DNA of 64,000 nucleotides from Leucaena leucocephala (taxonomy: Eukaryota > Streptophyta > Magnoliopsida > Fabales > Fabaceae): assembly GCA_037074615.1 (NCBI GenBank), contig CM073551.1, positions 15,561,750 through 15,625,749 of the forward strand. The letters are read 5' to 3'. Both the position numbers and the translations under genes were made by a program. Below are positions 11,438-23,892 of the stretch, piece by piece; position 1 is the stretch's first letter; every line of letters begins with the position of its first letter. The notes beneath the pieces were generated by a model that ran no database searches, was not told where the DNA came from, and was given only the letters and a program-made list of their open reading frames with translations.

Positions 11438-14400
11438 TGAAACATCCTTCCTTTCATATGTTTTAGGAAACCACTCAGTAGCATTTAGAACCACTTTCAG
11501 GGTCATTGAAGTCCAATTTCTCAATCTGGAGTTTTACTCTTATCGAGTACTGTTCACTGTGTAAATTCCAGATGAGTGACCCGACTTCGAAAAATCATAA
11601 CTAATTATAGAAAAATCGAAATGAAGTGGTTCCAATTGATAAATTAATCTAACTCACTTATATTTCAGGGAAAAATAATTCGTTGACCATTAGTTGACCG
11701 AGTCAACTCCAGTCAACGTTTCAACTTTACTGTTCATCTCACGTTTTTCTCCCTGAATCCAGCATTCTGGTCCCATCTTTGATAATTTATATCTCCTTGT
11801 GTAGACATCCAAATGATACGTTTTATATATAAAATTAAAGCTTAGTATGTCTACTATTTACCTTAAAAATTTCATACCTTTATTCATCCATTTACTATTT
11901 TTAATCATTTATCAAACATGACTAGGTTACCACGTGTTACTGTTCACAGTGGTAAATTTCAGCATTCCTACTCTGCATACATATGCATACATCCATTATA
12001 CATCAGTCAAACATGCGAAACCATATTTATTATCAATTAATAAATTGTTATACATCTGGGCATGTACATAAATTCTCATGCTTCTATTACATCTTGCTCT
12101 GCCTGAAATCTGGCAGCATAACCGCTACGCTTCATCTGTACAAAGAACTGAACCGTACTGATTCGGTAATCCCCTCATGAGAACTACCATTCTACGTAGT
12201 ACCCAGGAAAGACTAGATGAACCGGCTAGGTCCACTCACTTCTAGCCTCCTTAGACAGCACTACGTACACAGTACTTATCATATACTGATGTTCAGTCTT
12301 TACTTCGGCAGCATAACGGCGTCTCTTAAAATTCCCAGAATTCATTTTGACATAACCTCCCCTGTAATGGTTTACTTATTGGGATGAGATTCGGGGGAAT
12401 CTCAGTAGCAACAATCATAACAATATATGTAATGCAGAGTGACAGTGCTTGCTTGTGATTGTGTACAGATAAGTATGCTGCGTGCTTCCATGCTTAATAA
12501 CATATGATCATAGCATTACAGCAGAGCTTTAGACATAACATATAAGACAACAATCCAACCAAACAATAGCACAACAAATCACAAAGCCATTACATAAAAG
12601 CTAGGATTAGTTGCTACCTCAAAGGCTTAGCAGAGCTCTACTATCTCTATTCTGCTTCCAGCTCCGCCAGAACTTCCTTTCTTTCTTTCTTCCTCTCACT
12701 TTCTCTCTCTAGCACCTCCTCCTCTCTCTAAAATGGCCTTAGGCCGTGGCATATGAAGGCAAAGGGGGGTATTTATAACCTCCTCCAATGGCAATCTCGT
12801 AATTACCATGAACTTTGATCCTGCGGTCCTGTTTTTTCCTGGATTTTCCTATTTTCTTTAATTCCTCCTTTACTGCATCATGCATGACATCATTGGGACA
12901 CCTCACCAGGACACCTCAGCGCCACATTTTCCACATGCTGAAATTCCTGGACACCTCAGCAGCTGACTCAGCAGGCTGACTCACCGGTCCAGTGTCCTGC
13001 CTCGTAGTACGTGTCCTCAACTTTTTCATCCTCCTCTGTGATGGCGCCATATGGCATGTTACTGCACCTGTCACGCCATCCAATGCTATCCAGATAAATC
13101 CAGGACTTTATCTGATCGCCTCCTTGGTTATCGTGCCGACCGAGTAACTTTACTTTATTGAAACAGCATTAAAATAGTATTTTAATGCCACTTTTTCCCA
13201 CATATCACTGGGCCTACGTTTTTGGGCTCTGGGAATGTTATCTTGGATCCTGATCAAGCCCAAGTACTCTGATGGCTCGATTCCCAAGAAACAGCCCTTG
13301 GCAAATTACCAAAAATACCCTTGGGTGCCATTTCTTGCACTATTTTAACCCTAAGGGTAAAATCATCATTTCATACCCTTCTGTACTCTGTCAGGGTATA
13401 TATTGACTCTCAGTAACTTTATCTGTACGTGTCTTGGCTCCTGGGCCTGCCCAGAATTACCAAAATGCCCTTCATTCATCTGTTACACTTTTGTACAACA
13501 TTGGGGCATTTTCGTAATTTCGCACTTTTCCGGGGTTTTGCCGGACACTGGCCCACCTATCAGTCCAAGTGTTTTACTGGCCTCTGTTGGCGCCATTATT
13601 GGGCCTTTCTGGGTCCAATATCCTCATGGCACGCATTACGAGGAATCTTCCCTTTTTAATAATTATTGAATATTTTATCTATTATTCACCGATTATACAC
13701 ATATCTGGACACTGGCTCCTTCTGTCCGAAACACTAGCCTGCGGTGTTTAGGCATCCCTGTGAGTCATATCAGTCATCTGACTGAGGTCATCCGAACTCA
13801 TTCAGTCCCTTTTTAAATACCGATAAATCTCCCTATCGGATCCCCCGAGGCCTCACACTCCCGTCTGGATTTTCTGATTTGCGAATAACTTTTTCTACAG
13901 GCCTCCTATCGGTATTCTGTCAGTTTCCCGACATTCGCCCCATAAGGACGTATCATCCTGTATTTTCTCACCTAGATCTGAATTCTAGGATACCCGGTAT
14001 GAATTTTTATAACTTTTGGACGATCAGTCCATTTCTGGCTATCTGAAGTCTTCAAAAATTCCTGTATTAAGCCAGATTACCGAGCGTCACTTGCTCTCTC
14101 TACCGGTGAAATCTGGGACTGAAATACTGTCGGACAGTCCAAACCACTTCCGGCCTGACTTTCTTTAATTACAATTTAGCCCAGGGAACTTTTCTTCTTT
14201 TCATTTAAGTCCCTTTTTATTTGGCTAAAATTACACTTAAGGACCCTACATTTTTGTCTACTTTCCTTTTTGGCCTTGAAACTTTCCATAACTGCACTTA
14301 AGTCCTTTCATTTCCTTTACTAGGTCTAGGGGCATTATTGTCTTTTCATATTTTACCAGAGTATTCTCTGGCCCTGGTCAACTATCCAGATACCCCTTCT

Positions 14401-15034
14401 TGACTGTCTAACCTTAGCCAAATGACCAAAATACCCTTTACTCATTCTTCAGTTATTTTATAACATAAGGGCATTTTCGTCATTTTGCACATTTTTCCCG
14501 GACACCGGCCCCTCTTACCACTGAACTGGTATTATGGGCTTGGGCCTTCCCTGGTGTCACTACGGGCCTTAGACAATACTGTATGGCCTCTGGCCATAGT
14601 CCGATCATCTCTATTCGGACTGCCTTTCCTTTACCGATTATAACTGTAATTTCCCATCTTCGAGGATTTTTACAGAAAAATCGGGACCTCAAATCAAAAT
14701 TCTGTGACTCCTCATTCAATCCGGAATCCTTTCCTCTATCTCCCGGTATTTTCAGATATTTTATCCGGACCGGGCTGTTTTGGCCTGAAAAAGCACTCAC
14801 GCGCACACTTTTCCAAAATGACCATTTTACCCCTGGTCATATTTCTAATTCTTTCATACACCTAGAGACCTCATATGCACATTTCACAGTTCAGTGAAAT
14901 GATCAGCATAATTTTCTCTATTTTCTGGCAAAATATGGTACTCATCGGCTATCAGCCCGATCTTTCCCATAATTACGATTATGCCCTTGAATTCTCTTCC
15001 TGGCATCTCTAGGCCTAAAAATTGGGGTGTTACA
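11438..15034 (-). mobile_element. Solo LTR, mosaic A/B type, longest copy
   Basis: Perfect duplication CTTAT (11433-11437 and 15035-15039). Length is 3597 bp. The minus-strand start TGTAACACCCCAATTTTTAG is like family B, the middle is like family A, and about 440 bp near the end (11438-11980) resemble the 3' part of the B1 LTR (28150-28560). It carries both of the alternative middle blocks found singly in other copies. No internal region is attached. Confidence 0.88.
12771..12777 (-). promoter_or_regulatory. LTR TATA box (minus strand)
   Basis: Minus-strand TATAAAT with a GA-rich leader (12670-12730, CT-rich on the plus strand), same arrangement as in the other A LTRs. Confidence 0.65.
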
Positions 15035-15138
15035 CTTATCATATTGCAAAAGAATTTTAAAAGAGTTTTGACAAAGTGTTAAAACCCCACAAACACCCAA
15101 TTCACCCCCTCTTGGGTGATCCAGACTATTCTAACATT

Positions 15139-15150
15139 TGGTATCAAAGC
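15139..15150 (+). other. Primer-binding site of the SIRE-like element
   Basis: TGGTATCAAAGC, two bases after the LTR end, matches the usual initiator-Met tRNA site TGGTATCAGAGC at 11 of 12. The element interior after it is lost or replaced by B1 within about 60 bp. Confidence 0.75.
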
Positions 15151-16516
15151 AGGTCAATTGTTTAAAGCATCTAACAATCTAAAGTGCAAAGATCATGGAT
15201 GGATTTTTTCACATCCTAATTTTTTCCTATCTGTATAAGACTGATAGAGGAAAGAGGTTTCGAAAGGATTATGATGATGAATAAAGAGGAAAAATAATGA
15301 TTAGACAAAGGTATAAAGAAGAGGGACTAAAGTGAAAAGTCTAAAAGTTCCATGGTATAAAATGAAAGTAGACATAAACTTTGGGCCATTAAGTGTAATT
15401 ATGAAAAGTTGAGGGCCTAAAGTATAATTTTTAAAAGTTTAAGGGTAAAATGGTAATTAAAGAAAGTTGAACTGAAAAAGACTTAGAACTGCCTAGAAGC
15501 ATTTTAGTCCCAAATTTCATCAGTAGATAGAGAAAATTATGCTGGTTAATCTAGCCTAATACAAAAATTTTATTGGAGTTCCAGGTAGTTGATATTTATC
15601 TGATAGTCTAAAAGTTATCTGAAGTTTTTATCAGACCTTCTGCACCTCAGATATAAATAAAAAGTTATAGAAAGGTGCATCCTGTGAAGCTAGAGGTTAG
15701 GAAACTAACACAACCCCAAAAGGAGTTCTATAAGAAAAGTTATTCATATTTTAGTGAATTTTGACAGTAGTTTGTGAACGCCAAATATCCGATTATGAAA
15801 CTTAAGCAGTAAGTAAGCTGTAACTGAATAAGCTAAGATGACATCACAGGAGGCCCATGATGACACCAAGTGAGGCCCAGGCCCATGATATCAGTTCATC
15901 GGTTAAAGAGGCCAGTGTCTAGAAATATTTAGAAAATGTGCAAAATGACAAAAATACCTCTATATTATAAAAATAATTAAAAAAGAGTGAAGGGCATTTT
16001 AGTCATTTTGCATAGGTCAAAAGGTCAAAGAGAGATACCGAAGTAATTATCCAGGGTTAGGAAATGTTCTGTTGAAATGTGAAAAGACAATAATACCCCT
16101 AGAATTATTAAAGTAAATAAGGAGGAACCAAGGGTATTTTGATAATTTGCCAAGGGCTCAATAATTAAGTTAATACCCAGTCCAAGAATGTCAATAGTAG
16201 AAAGAACTCAGATACTAGATTTAAGATCAGAATATATATTTTGGAATGTCAGAAAAATTAGATTTAGAAAATAGTCTGGTTTTTGGGAAATTGGACTAAG
16301 CTGATACAAGATTGTATAGAATGGACTAGAGGTTTCCACAAGTGATGACTCACCAGGTGAGGTATCCTATGGGACCCGCCAAGGTGCCACCTAGCATGCA
16401 AGGTATCCCTTGATGATGTTATCATGATGATGGAGGCAAAGCTTGGTGAGAAAGCTAAGCGATCTGAGTCGTTCATCGTGATTCGATCTAGACCATCTAT
16501 TCCACCTCCTTTTACC

Positions 16517-16523
16517 TATAAAT
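16517..16523 (+). promoter_or_regulatory. LTR TATA box (B1)
   Basis: TATAAAT in CCTATAAATAGCCC, followed by a GA-rich tract at 16560-16635. Confidence 0.7.
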
Positions 16524-16901
16524 AGCCCACCCCTTCTCCATTCCAGGGCACACCACAGCAAGGAGAGAAAGAGAGAGAGAGAGAGAAAATAGAGAAAGAG
16601 AGAAAGAAAGAGAAAGAAAGGAAGAAAAAAGGAGGAGGTCTGACTGAGCTAAGAGCAATCCAAGGAGCTTAGGGACTCAGAAAGCTTAGGAATAAGGTAA
16701 GTAATTTATCCTAGTCCCTGTTCAAATAAATTAGAGGATTGTTCTTATAAATTTAATAGTTATAATAGAGAAGTGTATCTCTCTTGATAAGATTAGTCAT
16801 GGATAGAAAGTGAAACATCCTCTCTTAGACCACTAAGAGTACACTTACGGAAGCAATATTAGCTCGATTATATCTTAACTTAAGCCCAGAAATTTAAAAT
16901 T

Positions 16902-17073
16902 GGGAAAAAGACAAGAAAAGCCCATGTGAATTTTAAAAAGACAATTTGGGCATCTGAATATCTAAAAAGACAAATTGGGCAAGAGGCCCAATTTGTCTTT
17001 TGTAAATTTAGATGAAAAGACTAAATTATCCCTGGAAGCATTTGAAGAAAAAGCTAGAGAATGAAGCTACAAA
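16902..17073 (+). repeat. MULE left terminal inverted repeat
   Basis: Matches the inverted right end with scattered differences to about 170 bp. It contains a perfect 16-bp-arm hairpin (16965-16980 with 16986-17001) reading AAAAGACAAATTGGGC and its inverse around a 5-base loop. Confidence 0.85.
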
Positions 17074-17679
17074 CGAAGCAGGAAGCGGGAGAATGAAGCA
17101 AGAAATTAGATTCCAACTCTCATCGAATATTACTCTGAAAATAGAATTTTGGCCGGCGTTAGCAAGGGTAGTAGCATTCGTTTCAAATACTCTGCCACCA
17201 AAACATATCTCAGATATGATCAAGTTGTGTTTTCAAAGCAACAGTGCTTCATCGCTATTCGTTAGGTTGGTAATTTTTACAACAAATTGCTGCGTATCTG
17301 CTTTCTGTTTGACCAATTAGTGATTTGATATTTAAATCAATGAGGAGGGATCAACTAACCTATGCAAATAAAAGTGTCACTCGCATGATTATGGGCACTG
17401 CTTGTCTTTGCTTTGACTGAGCAAATTATTGATATTTGCTTCTCCAGTGACCATTTTCTGGCCAAGTTCTGCCTTACTTGCAATAGTATTTTATATGTTT
17501 TCTGAATTCTCTGGAAGCTTACTGTGCTTAAATTGAACCACTTATTTCTGAAACTTTATGGACAACCAATACTAACATCTAGCTTGTTATTGTTTTGTCC
17601 TTATAATTGAATAGTTACTAGGGAAACATGATATTTCCACTTTCTTTTTGTGATTAAACATCATTTTTTATACATGTAG

Positions 17680-19108
17680 GAGATGAAATGACGCGAGTAA
17701 TTTGGAAAATGATAAAAGAAGGCATTTGTGTCTTGCATATCTTCATGAAATAGTCATACTTCTTTTTTTTTCTCTTGAATAATATATGCATTTTCCTCTC
17801 TCCCTTGTTCTTTTTTGCAGCTTATTTTCCCTTATCTTGAGTTGGATATTAAGTATTTTGACCTTGGCCTTGCTCATCGTGATGCTACTAATGATGAGTT
17901 ACCAATTGAAAATACTGAAGCTACTCTCAAGTATGTACTCTCATTCTTGAAGATTTATTTGGATATTTTCACTCTTGAATATATGTCATTTGAATGTTGT
18001 GATCAATGCTACGCTATCTGCTTGGTATCCAATATTTGCTTATTTCCTTATGCTCCTACTGTTGTGATATATTGGCTGCTTATACCTTTCCTTATCATAA
18101 TAGTTTCCTGTTAGAAGGCAAGTTATAGGAAACATTGTATTCACAGAAATGATTCTGGTAGTAGAGATGTCGTTAAAATATACAGTGAGAAGACAAAGAA
18201 AGTAAAGAAATGAAGATGATTTGTTTAGATCTAAAGCTGTTATTGGTTTAGGATATTTTAAAATCAAATAAGACATTATAGTTATGCTTGACAGTAGGCA
18301 CAACATTGTAGAAGATTGAATTGTTTGAAGAAGAAACATGTGAGATTACATAGAAATAAAACATGCACTAAATTGTATCTATGGCTCTATGTAGTGTATC
18401 GTTGTTGGATGTATTTGGTTGAATATCAATCTAATTAAGTTGAATTTATTTAAGTTTTCGATGTTATGTCTTTCAACTTTTTTGGCAAGATGTGCAGCTA
18501 TCTTAATTTCTATTTTTTTAATAAGCTACCCTGTGTGTTGAAGCTTCCTAAATTCACCTTTCAATTCTCATTTTCTTTTGTTCAGTTATAACGTGGCAAT
18601 CAAATGTGACACTATAACTCCAGGTATTTGCAATTAACTTTATATAGAATGGTGCATGTGTTTCTATTATCATATCTTTCAAATTAGTAATTCCTTGCAT
18701 AAATAAATTTCTCATGCAAAGGATTTACTTTCCATAGATGAAGTTCGTGTCAAGGAATTTAACTTTTAGGAAATGTGGAAGAGTCCTAATGGAACAATTC
18801 AAAATATTTTAAATGGTAACTAATCTTTGTAATGGTTCTTGTAATCCTTCTACATATTCTGAACTATTTAGCTGAGACTCTGGGAACATTTGACAGGAAG
18901 TTTATGACAGTTAATGGAGTTCTAAGTTCAAAGCTGCAGGGATATGGTGAGATAATTTTCTTTTCATGCTTATAAAAAACTTTCTGATAAGTTAATTTCT
19001 AATACATATTTTTGGCTTTTAGGTATGAACATCGTCTCATTAATGATATGGTTGCTTATGCTCTTAAAAGCGATGTAGGCTATGTATGGGCTTGCAAGAA
19101 TTATGATG
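17680..19108 (+). pseudogene. Captured NADP-dependent isocitrate dehydrogenase gene fragment
   Basis: Exon remnants with introns: 17680-17723 (GDEMTRVIWKMIKE), 17821-17930 (LIFPYLELDIKYFDLGLAHR and on), 18586-18623 (YNVAIK), 18738-18815 (VRVKEF, MWKSPNGTI), 18872-18946 (SKFKAAGIW) and 19023-19108 (YEHRLINDMVAYALKSD). These match the cytosolic NADP-ICDH family, which converts isocitrate to 2-oxoglutarate. Introns keep GT/AG ends in most places; the donor after the first exon reads GC. The fourth exon has an in-frame TAG, the region between the fourth and fifth exons has lost the central coding part, and the fifth is frame-damaged. No start or stop of the parent gene is present. It is a transduplicated fragment, not a working enzyme. 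Confidence 0.88.
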
Positions 19109-19146
19109 GTAATCTTCCTTTGCTTTTTTAAATTAGTGTGTTGTGC

Positions 19147-19221
19147 AAGAACAATTTTTCTGGACTCATTCCCAAGGAACTTAGAGGTTTAGCCAAATTA
19201 GAGTTATTGGATTTAAGACCT
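19147..19221 (+). pseudogene. Captured leucine-rich-repeat receptor kinase fragment
   Basis: Twenty-five codons read NNFSGLIPKELRGL followed by AKLELLDLR, a plant extracellular leucine-rich repeat (LxxNxFSGxIPxEL pattern). A stop follows immediately. The closest type I recall is the MRH1-like group of LRR receptor kinases, but the piece is too short to assign. It sits 38 bp after the last ICDH exon, so it was joined to that fragment inside the MULE. Confidence 0.65.
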
Positions 19222-19647
19222 TGAATGAACTAACATGTTAAGTATCTTTCATATAATCCCAATGTACATGAACAAGTTATATGGATTTCTTGCTATACCT
19301 GCTTATATAATTTACTATGGAGTGGTTGTCTATGCAGGTGAGACTGTGAGGTGTATGTACTAATTTGGTTGACTAAATAGGATTCGAATGTAGCACTTGA
19401 CTACGATGACAAATACGTTGTAGAATTTAGACGAAACCTATAGTGGTGGCTAGTAAATCACGAGTTCAACTCAAGGCCAGAATTTTTGTCAAGCCTACTG
19501 CCATAACGCGAGACCGCCATATTGACCAAATGATGTTTCAGTTTTTGTACTATCCAATTTTTGTAATGTTACATTTTTAGAAAGTTCAGCCATTGACCAA
19601 CTGATATTCAAAGTTAGTCAATCACTTTTCAGTGTTCGACTTATGTA

Positions 19648-20890
19648 TTGTTAAACTTTGTAATGACTACGACTACATTTTATAATGTTTATGTGCATAT
19701 TTTCCCATTCACATTTACAACAATAGAATTGCAACATATTGCTTTCAGATTTACAACTTCAACAATGATATTTGTAACTCGTTTAATGAGGTTTGTAAGT
19801 CTTATAATGGGGTTTGCAACTCGTCTAATGATATTTGCAAGTCCTATAATGGTATTTTCAACTCGTTTAATGAGATTTGTAAGTCCTCCAATGGGGTTTG
19901 CAACTTCCATAATAGTGATATATTAATGCAGATTTAATTTTAGAGTAGTGTTATATTCAAAAGCGTAGCTTGAAGCATTTGAAGAAAAAACGGGAGAATA
20001 AAGCTTAGAACTCAACATATTACTATAGGGATTTACAACTCGTCTAATTGAATTTATAACTTTATCAATGATATTTGCAACTGTCTTTAAGATATTGACA
20101 ACTCTCTAACGAAGTAAATGCAATTGCTTTCGGGTTTTACAACTCCTCTAATAGGATTTGTAACTTCAACAATGGGATTTATAATTTTTCCTAAGACATT
20201 TATAACTATCAAATTGTAAGATATAGCTTTCGGGTTTGCAAATCCTGCAATGTGATTTGCAACTTTTCTAATGGGATTTGTAACTTTTCCTAAGACATTT
20301 ACAACTGGAATTGCATTACAATTACTTTCATGTTTGCAACTCCTCTAATAGAATTTGTAACTTAAACAATGGGATTTGAAACTTTCACTAAGACATTTAC
20401 AAATCTAACGAAGTTACAATTTCAGTTGTAATTGGCTTAGAGAAAGTTGCAAATCCCATGTTTCAAGTTGTAAATGCCATTGCAGGAGTTACAAATCTCA
20501 TTACATGAGTTACAAACCCGAAAGCAATATATTGAAATTTTGGTTGTAAATGGCTTAGAGAAAATTATAAATCACATTGCATGAGTTGCAAACCCGAAAG
20601 CAATATTTTGCAATTTTACTTGTGAATGTCATAGGGAAAGTTGTAAATGCCATTATAGAAATTGTAAATCTCATTGCAGGAGTTACAAATACAATTGCAG
20701 GAGTTGCAAACCCGAAAGTAATATCAATTACTTGTTACAAAGTTGTAAATGTATTAGGGAAAGTTGATAATCCCATTGATGAAGTTGTAAATCCCATTAG
20801 AGAAATTATAAATACCATTGGAAGAGTTGTAAACTCGAAAGCAATATCTTGTAATTTTAGAATTGTAAATGTCTAATGTAAAATTTGTAC
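19648..20890. repeat. 21-bp-period array in the MULE, two opposed arms
   Basis: Degenerate tandem copies of a unit like ATGGGATTTGCAACTCCTCT. Centres at 19774, 19795, 19816, 19837, 19858, 19879 and 19900 are exactly 21 bp apart. From 19648 to about 20410 the unit reads in this direction; from 20410 to 20890 it reads inverted (GTTGTAAATCCCATT). Because 21 bp is seven codons, open frames with a seven-residue repeat appear on both strands, for example 19648-19926 (+), 19689-19910 (-) and 20577-20876 (+). I treat these as by-products of the array. Confidence 0.8.
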
Positions 20891-21009
20891 ATAGTCATCA
20901 ACAAACCAGCTACAAGATTTAATCAGAACCTAGTACTGATAGCCAACATATTTGGATAATACATACAAATGACCTCTAAAAAATTATCCCTCATGTACTG
21001 ATAGCCATA

Positions 21010-21225
21010 ATAGTATTTGTAACTAATTACACAATGATATTTGCAAGTCCCACAATTGGATTTGCAAGTCTAATAGTGGGATTTGTAACTCATTTTATAA
21101 AGTCTGCAACTAATACAGTTAGTATGCTACTCTGCTAATGAGGTTTGCGACTCCTGTTATGGTATTTGTAACTTACACAATGGGATTTGCAAGTCTCATA
21201 ATGGGATTTGCAACTTATAGCCATA
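21010..21225. repeat. Second block of the MULE 21-bp-type array
   Basis: More copies of the GGGATTTGCAAGTC unit in the forward direction, separated from the first array by about 120 bp of unrelated AT-rich sequence. Confidence 0.65.
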
Positions 21226-21817
21226 ACATACTGCACAATTTTATTGATGATATTGACTACTTAACTTAGGCTACTTAGAAAAAATTATCCTACCCATGAT
21301 AGCAATTAGATTACATATGAACAAAAGACATACAGATATTAATATTTCACTTGAGCCTACTATTTTCAACCATTAACACTATACATTATATTCCATGCAC
21401 TATACATTTTCTTCTTATACCCTAAACATTATGTACAAAAAGGATAAGTTGAATATCAAAAAATTATCCCTCATGTACTGACAGCCAACTTCACATTAGA
21501 ATTGAATTTTTACATGTTCTTCGAGTGTGGTCAGCTTGGTTGTGAAAATCATTCATGAAGTTATAAATACCATTAGAAGAGTAGTAAATTGCCCAATTAA
21601 TCAATTTCATAGAATAGCTCAAAAACCATCCTTTCAACAGGGTCCCCATCTATAAAGACATCCATAAAAATAAAGGGATTCTTCTTCTTTGCCATTGTCT
21701 TTCTTTTACAAATCAAAACTCAAGCGAACATAACCCTTGAGAAATGTAGAGCCACGAATCACATGGAGTATATGAGAAGCACCTAGGCTTAAGCATGATG
21801 CAGCATGTCTCCTGTCG

Positions 21818-22081
21818 ATGGCAATTGCTAATCGCGATACTCTTGGTTCTCACTTTATGATTACATTGAAAGCTTATCCCCATCTCAACAGAAAGCATGT
21901 GGTCTTTGGGAAGCTTGCTCAAGGACTTAATATATTGAAGAAAATTGAAGATGTGGGTGATGAAGATGGGCGTCCAACTGTAACTGTTAAAATCATCAAT
22001 TGTGGTGAATATAGTGAAGATGGAAAGAAGATGAATAAATTGACTTCTGAAAACAATAATCATGAAGCACGACAGAAGTGA
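21818..22081 (+). pseudogene. Captured cyclophilin (peptidyl-prolyl isomerase) fragment
   Basis: An 87-codon open frame encodes the C-terminal half of a cyclophilin domain: NRDTLGSHFMITLKAYPHL, then RKHVVFGKLAQGLNILKKIE, then GRPTVTVKIINCGEYSEDGK. The tail after NCGEYSEDGKK fits the large multidomain cyclophilins (CYP95/CYP63 type). The N-terminal half with most catalytic residues is absent. The frame is open, so a truncated protein could be made if transcribed, but the fragment lies inside a MULE and ends just before another repeat array. I call it a captured exon. Confidence 0.82.
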
Positions 22082-22094
22082 AAGCAAAAGCAAC

Positions 22095-22320
22095 TCCAAT
22101 AGTATTTACAACTTCATCCATAGGATTTGCAACTCCTCCAATGTGATTTACAACTCGTCTAATGAGATTTGCAACTTCTCCTCACACATTTACAACTAAA
22201 ATCGTAACTTATTGCTAAAGGGATTTGCAACTCCTGCAATGGAATTTATAACTCATCTAATGATATTTACAACTTCAACAATGATATTTATAACTTCTTG
22301 TCAGACATTGTAACTCTGAA
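22095..22320. repeat. Third block of the MULE 21-bp-type array
   Basis: Units such as GATTTGCAACTCCTCCAATG resume 14 bp after the cyclophilin stop, in the forward direction. The captured exon is therefore bracketed by array sequence. Confidence 0.65.
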
Positions 22321-23892
22321 ATTGCAACTCATAAATAGTCATAATACACAATTTCATTCAATAACATAAGCCACTAATGGTATTTATAAAAAATTATCCT
22401 GCCCATGATAGCAATTCATACATATAATCAAATGACAAGCGAAGATTAAGATTCCACGTGCGCCTAATATTTTCTTGTCAATAACACTAGATACTATATT
22501 ACTGGTACTATGCATTTGCAACATATATCCTAAATATTATATACCAAAAGAATTAGTTGTATACCATAACCCTTGTCAAAAAATATTACGAAGGTGTTAG
22601 ATTATACTCTTATAAGCTTTTGTCTTGCATTTTGCTGGAGGCATGAGGGGTTATCATCTTTTATCCATATGGTTGTATGATTTTTTTGAGCAATGAACCT
22701 CTGGCACATTCCTGTTGTCAGAGTTATCAGCTTACCCCAAATAACAGGAAAGTCTTTATCTCTCTTATAAGAAGGAGGAGCTGAGTCAGAGCAATTCTGT
22801 TATTGAATCTGGATGTACCTATAAGAGTAAGAAATCACAAAGTTGCAGAGCTAGTTGTAATCAAAACAACAAAATTTATAGTCATCAAATGACATATACT
22901 AATATGGGTTTTCAACTTTTCATAGAGAAAGAAAGAAAAAACTAGGTAAATATTTGGTTGATTATATATCCTAACATAGCCATCATTCTTCTCATTGCAG
23001 AGCTATCAAATTATCAAGGCACAAAACAATGCTACTGAATAAAAAATATCCTCTGTATTGTCTGGAGTAAGGTATTTAACACTTGGATTTGACTGCATTA
23101 ATAGAAACTAGCATATATTTAAATTTACAAAAAAAATTAAAGATATCCAGTGATATAAGTCATTGCTATAAACCCCCATTCCAGTAACAGGTAGCTTCGA
23201 CATTTAAGCCTATGAGCACTGAAAAGCCGAGAATCCATAAACAAATGCATTCAGCAACCACAATTTTTAATATAAATGCATCCAGGAAAGCATAATAGCT
23301 CAAGAATCAAATTCCTGTAAGATTAGCTAAAAGGACTGGACAAATGTAATATTGCAAGAAACTGGAATCAAATGGCACGTCCTATATAGCAGGAACCTAA
23401 AGCCCAGAAAAGCAACATAAACGCCAATGACAAAATCGGTTTAACAAAGAAAGAAACGAACTTTAGTTTGATATAGAAATTGAGTCTCTTAAAAGTTACC
23501 TGGAGATAAAGAATGAATAGAAGAATTGGAGACAAGCTGGGATGCATAAATGGGAACATTGTTGCCAAAAGGGGTGCTCGCATAAAAGGAGACAATTATG
23601 AGCAGGAAAGCCATCATTATCATTTGCCCAGATTTGGAATCAAATGCCAAACTCACCGAAATAACCTATTGCTAATGGAATTTGCAACCTTGTTTCCTTT
23701 CAATCCTTTCCTTTCTACGTGATCAAGAAGAGGAAGGAGACTTTCCTTTCCATCTTGTTTTGAACATTCTTCTCTAGAAGCATCTCAAAACTCTTGGTTT
23801 TAAACAACGAGTAGAGGAGTGCCCTATGGTATTTCCATGAATCTGAAACTGCTTTTTCTCCCTTTTCATTCTCCCGTTTTTTCTCCCACTTT

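Larger units (their letters stand above)
8887..15136 (+). mobile_element. Copia SIRE-like LTR, left boundary unclear, interrupted at 11438-15034
   Basis: The right part has marks I know from SIRE-type Copia LTRs: a segment around 11290-11330 (AAGGACTTAACGTAGG...GGACCG), a GTTTTGACAAA-type phrase, and the terminal CACCCAATTCACCCCCTC block (15094-15111) ending in CTAACA at 15136, directly followed by a primer-binding site. A phrase GTGTTTTGACAAATGATGAT near 9000 suggests the LTR begins shortly after 8887, but no clear TG start or TSD was found. An array of ATTAATCGATTAAT sites fills 9200-10130. The piece between the two halves is an inserted A-type LTR. Confidence 0.6.

Noticed and set aside
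13403..14897. Overlapping frames of 60-108 codons on both strands
   Set aside because: They lie inside the solo LTR 11438-15034, recur in other LTR copies with breaks, and match no domain.
17680..19108. A functional isocitrate dehydrogenase gene
   Set aside because: Exons for the start, middle and end are missing, one exon has a stop, another is frame-damaged, and the piece is enclosed by MULE ends.
19648..20876. Seven-residue-repeat proteins in the MULE
   Set aside because: A 21-bp tandem repeat gives open frames in several phases and on both strands, with no codon preference for one. Treated as array by-products.
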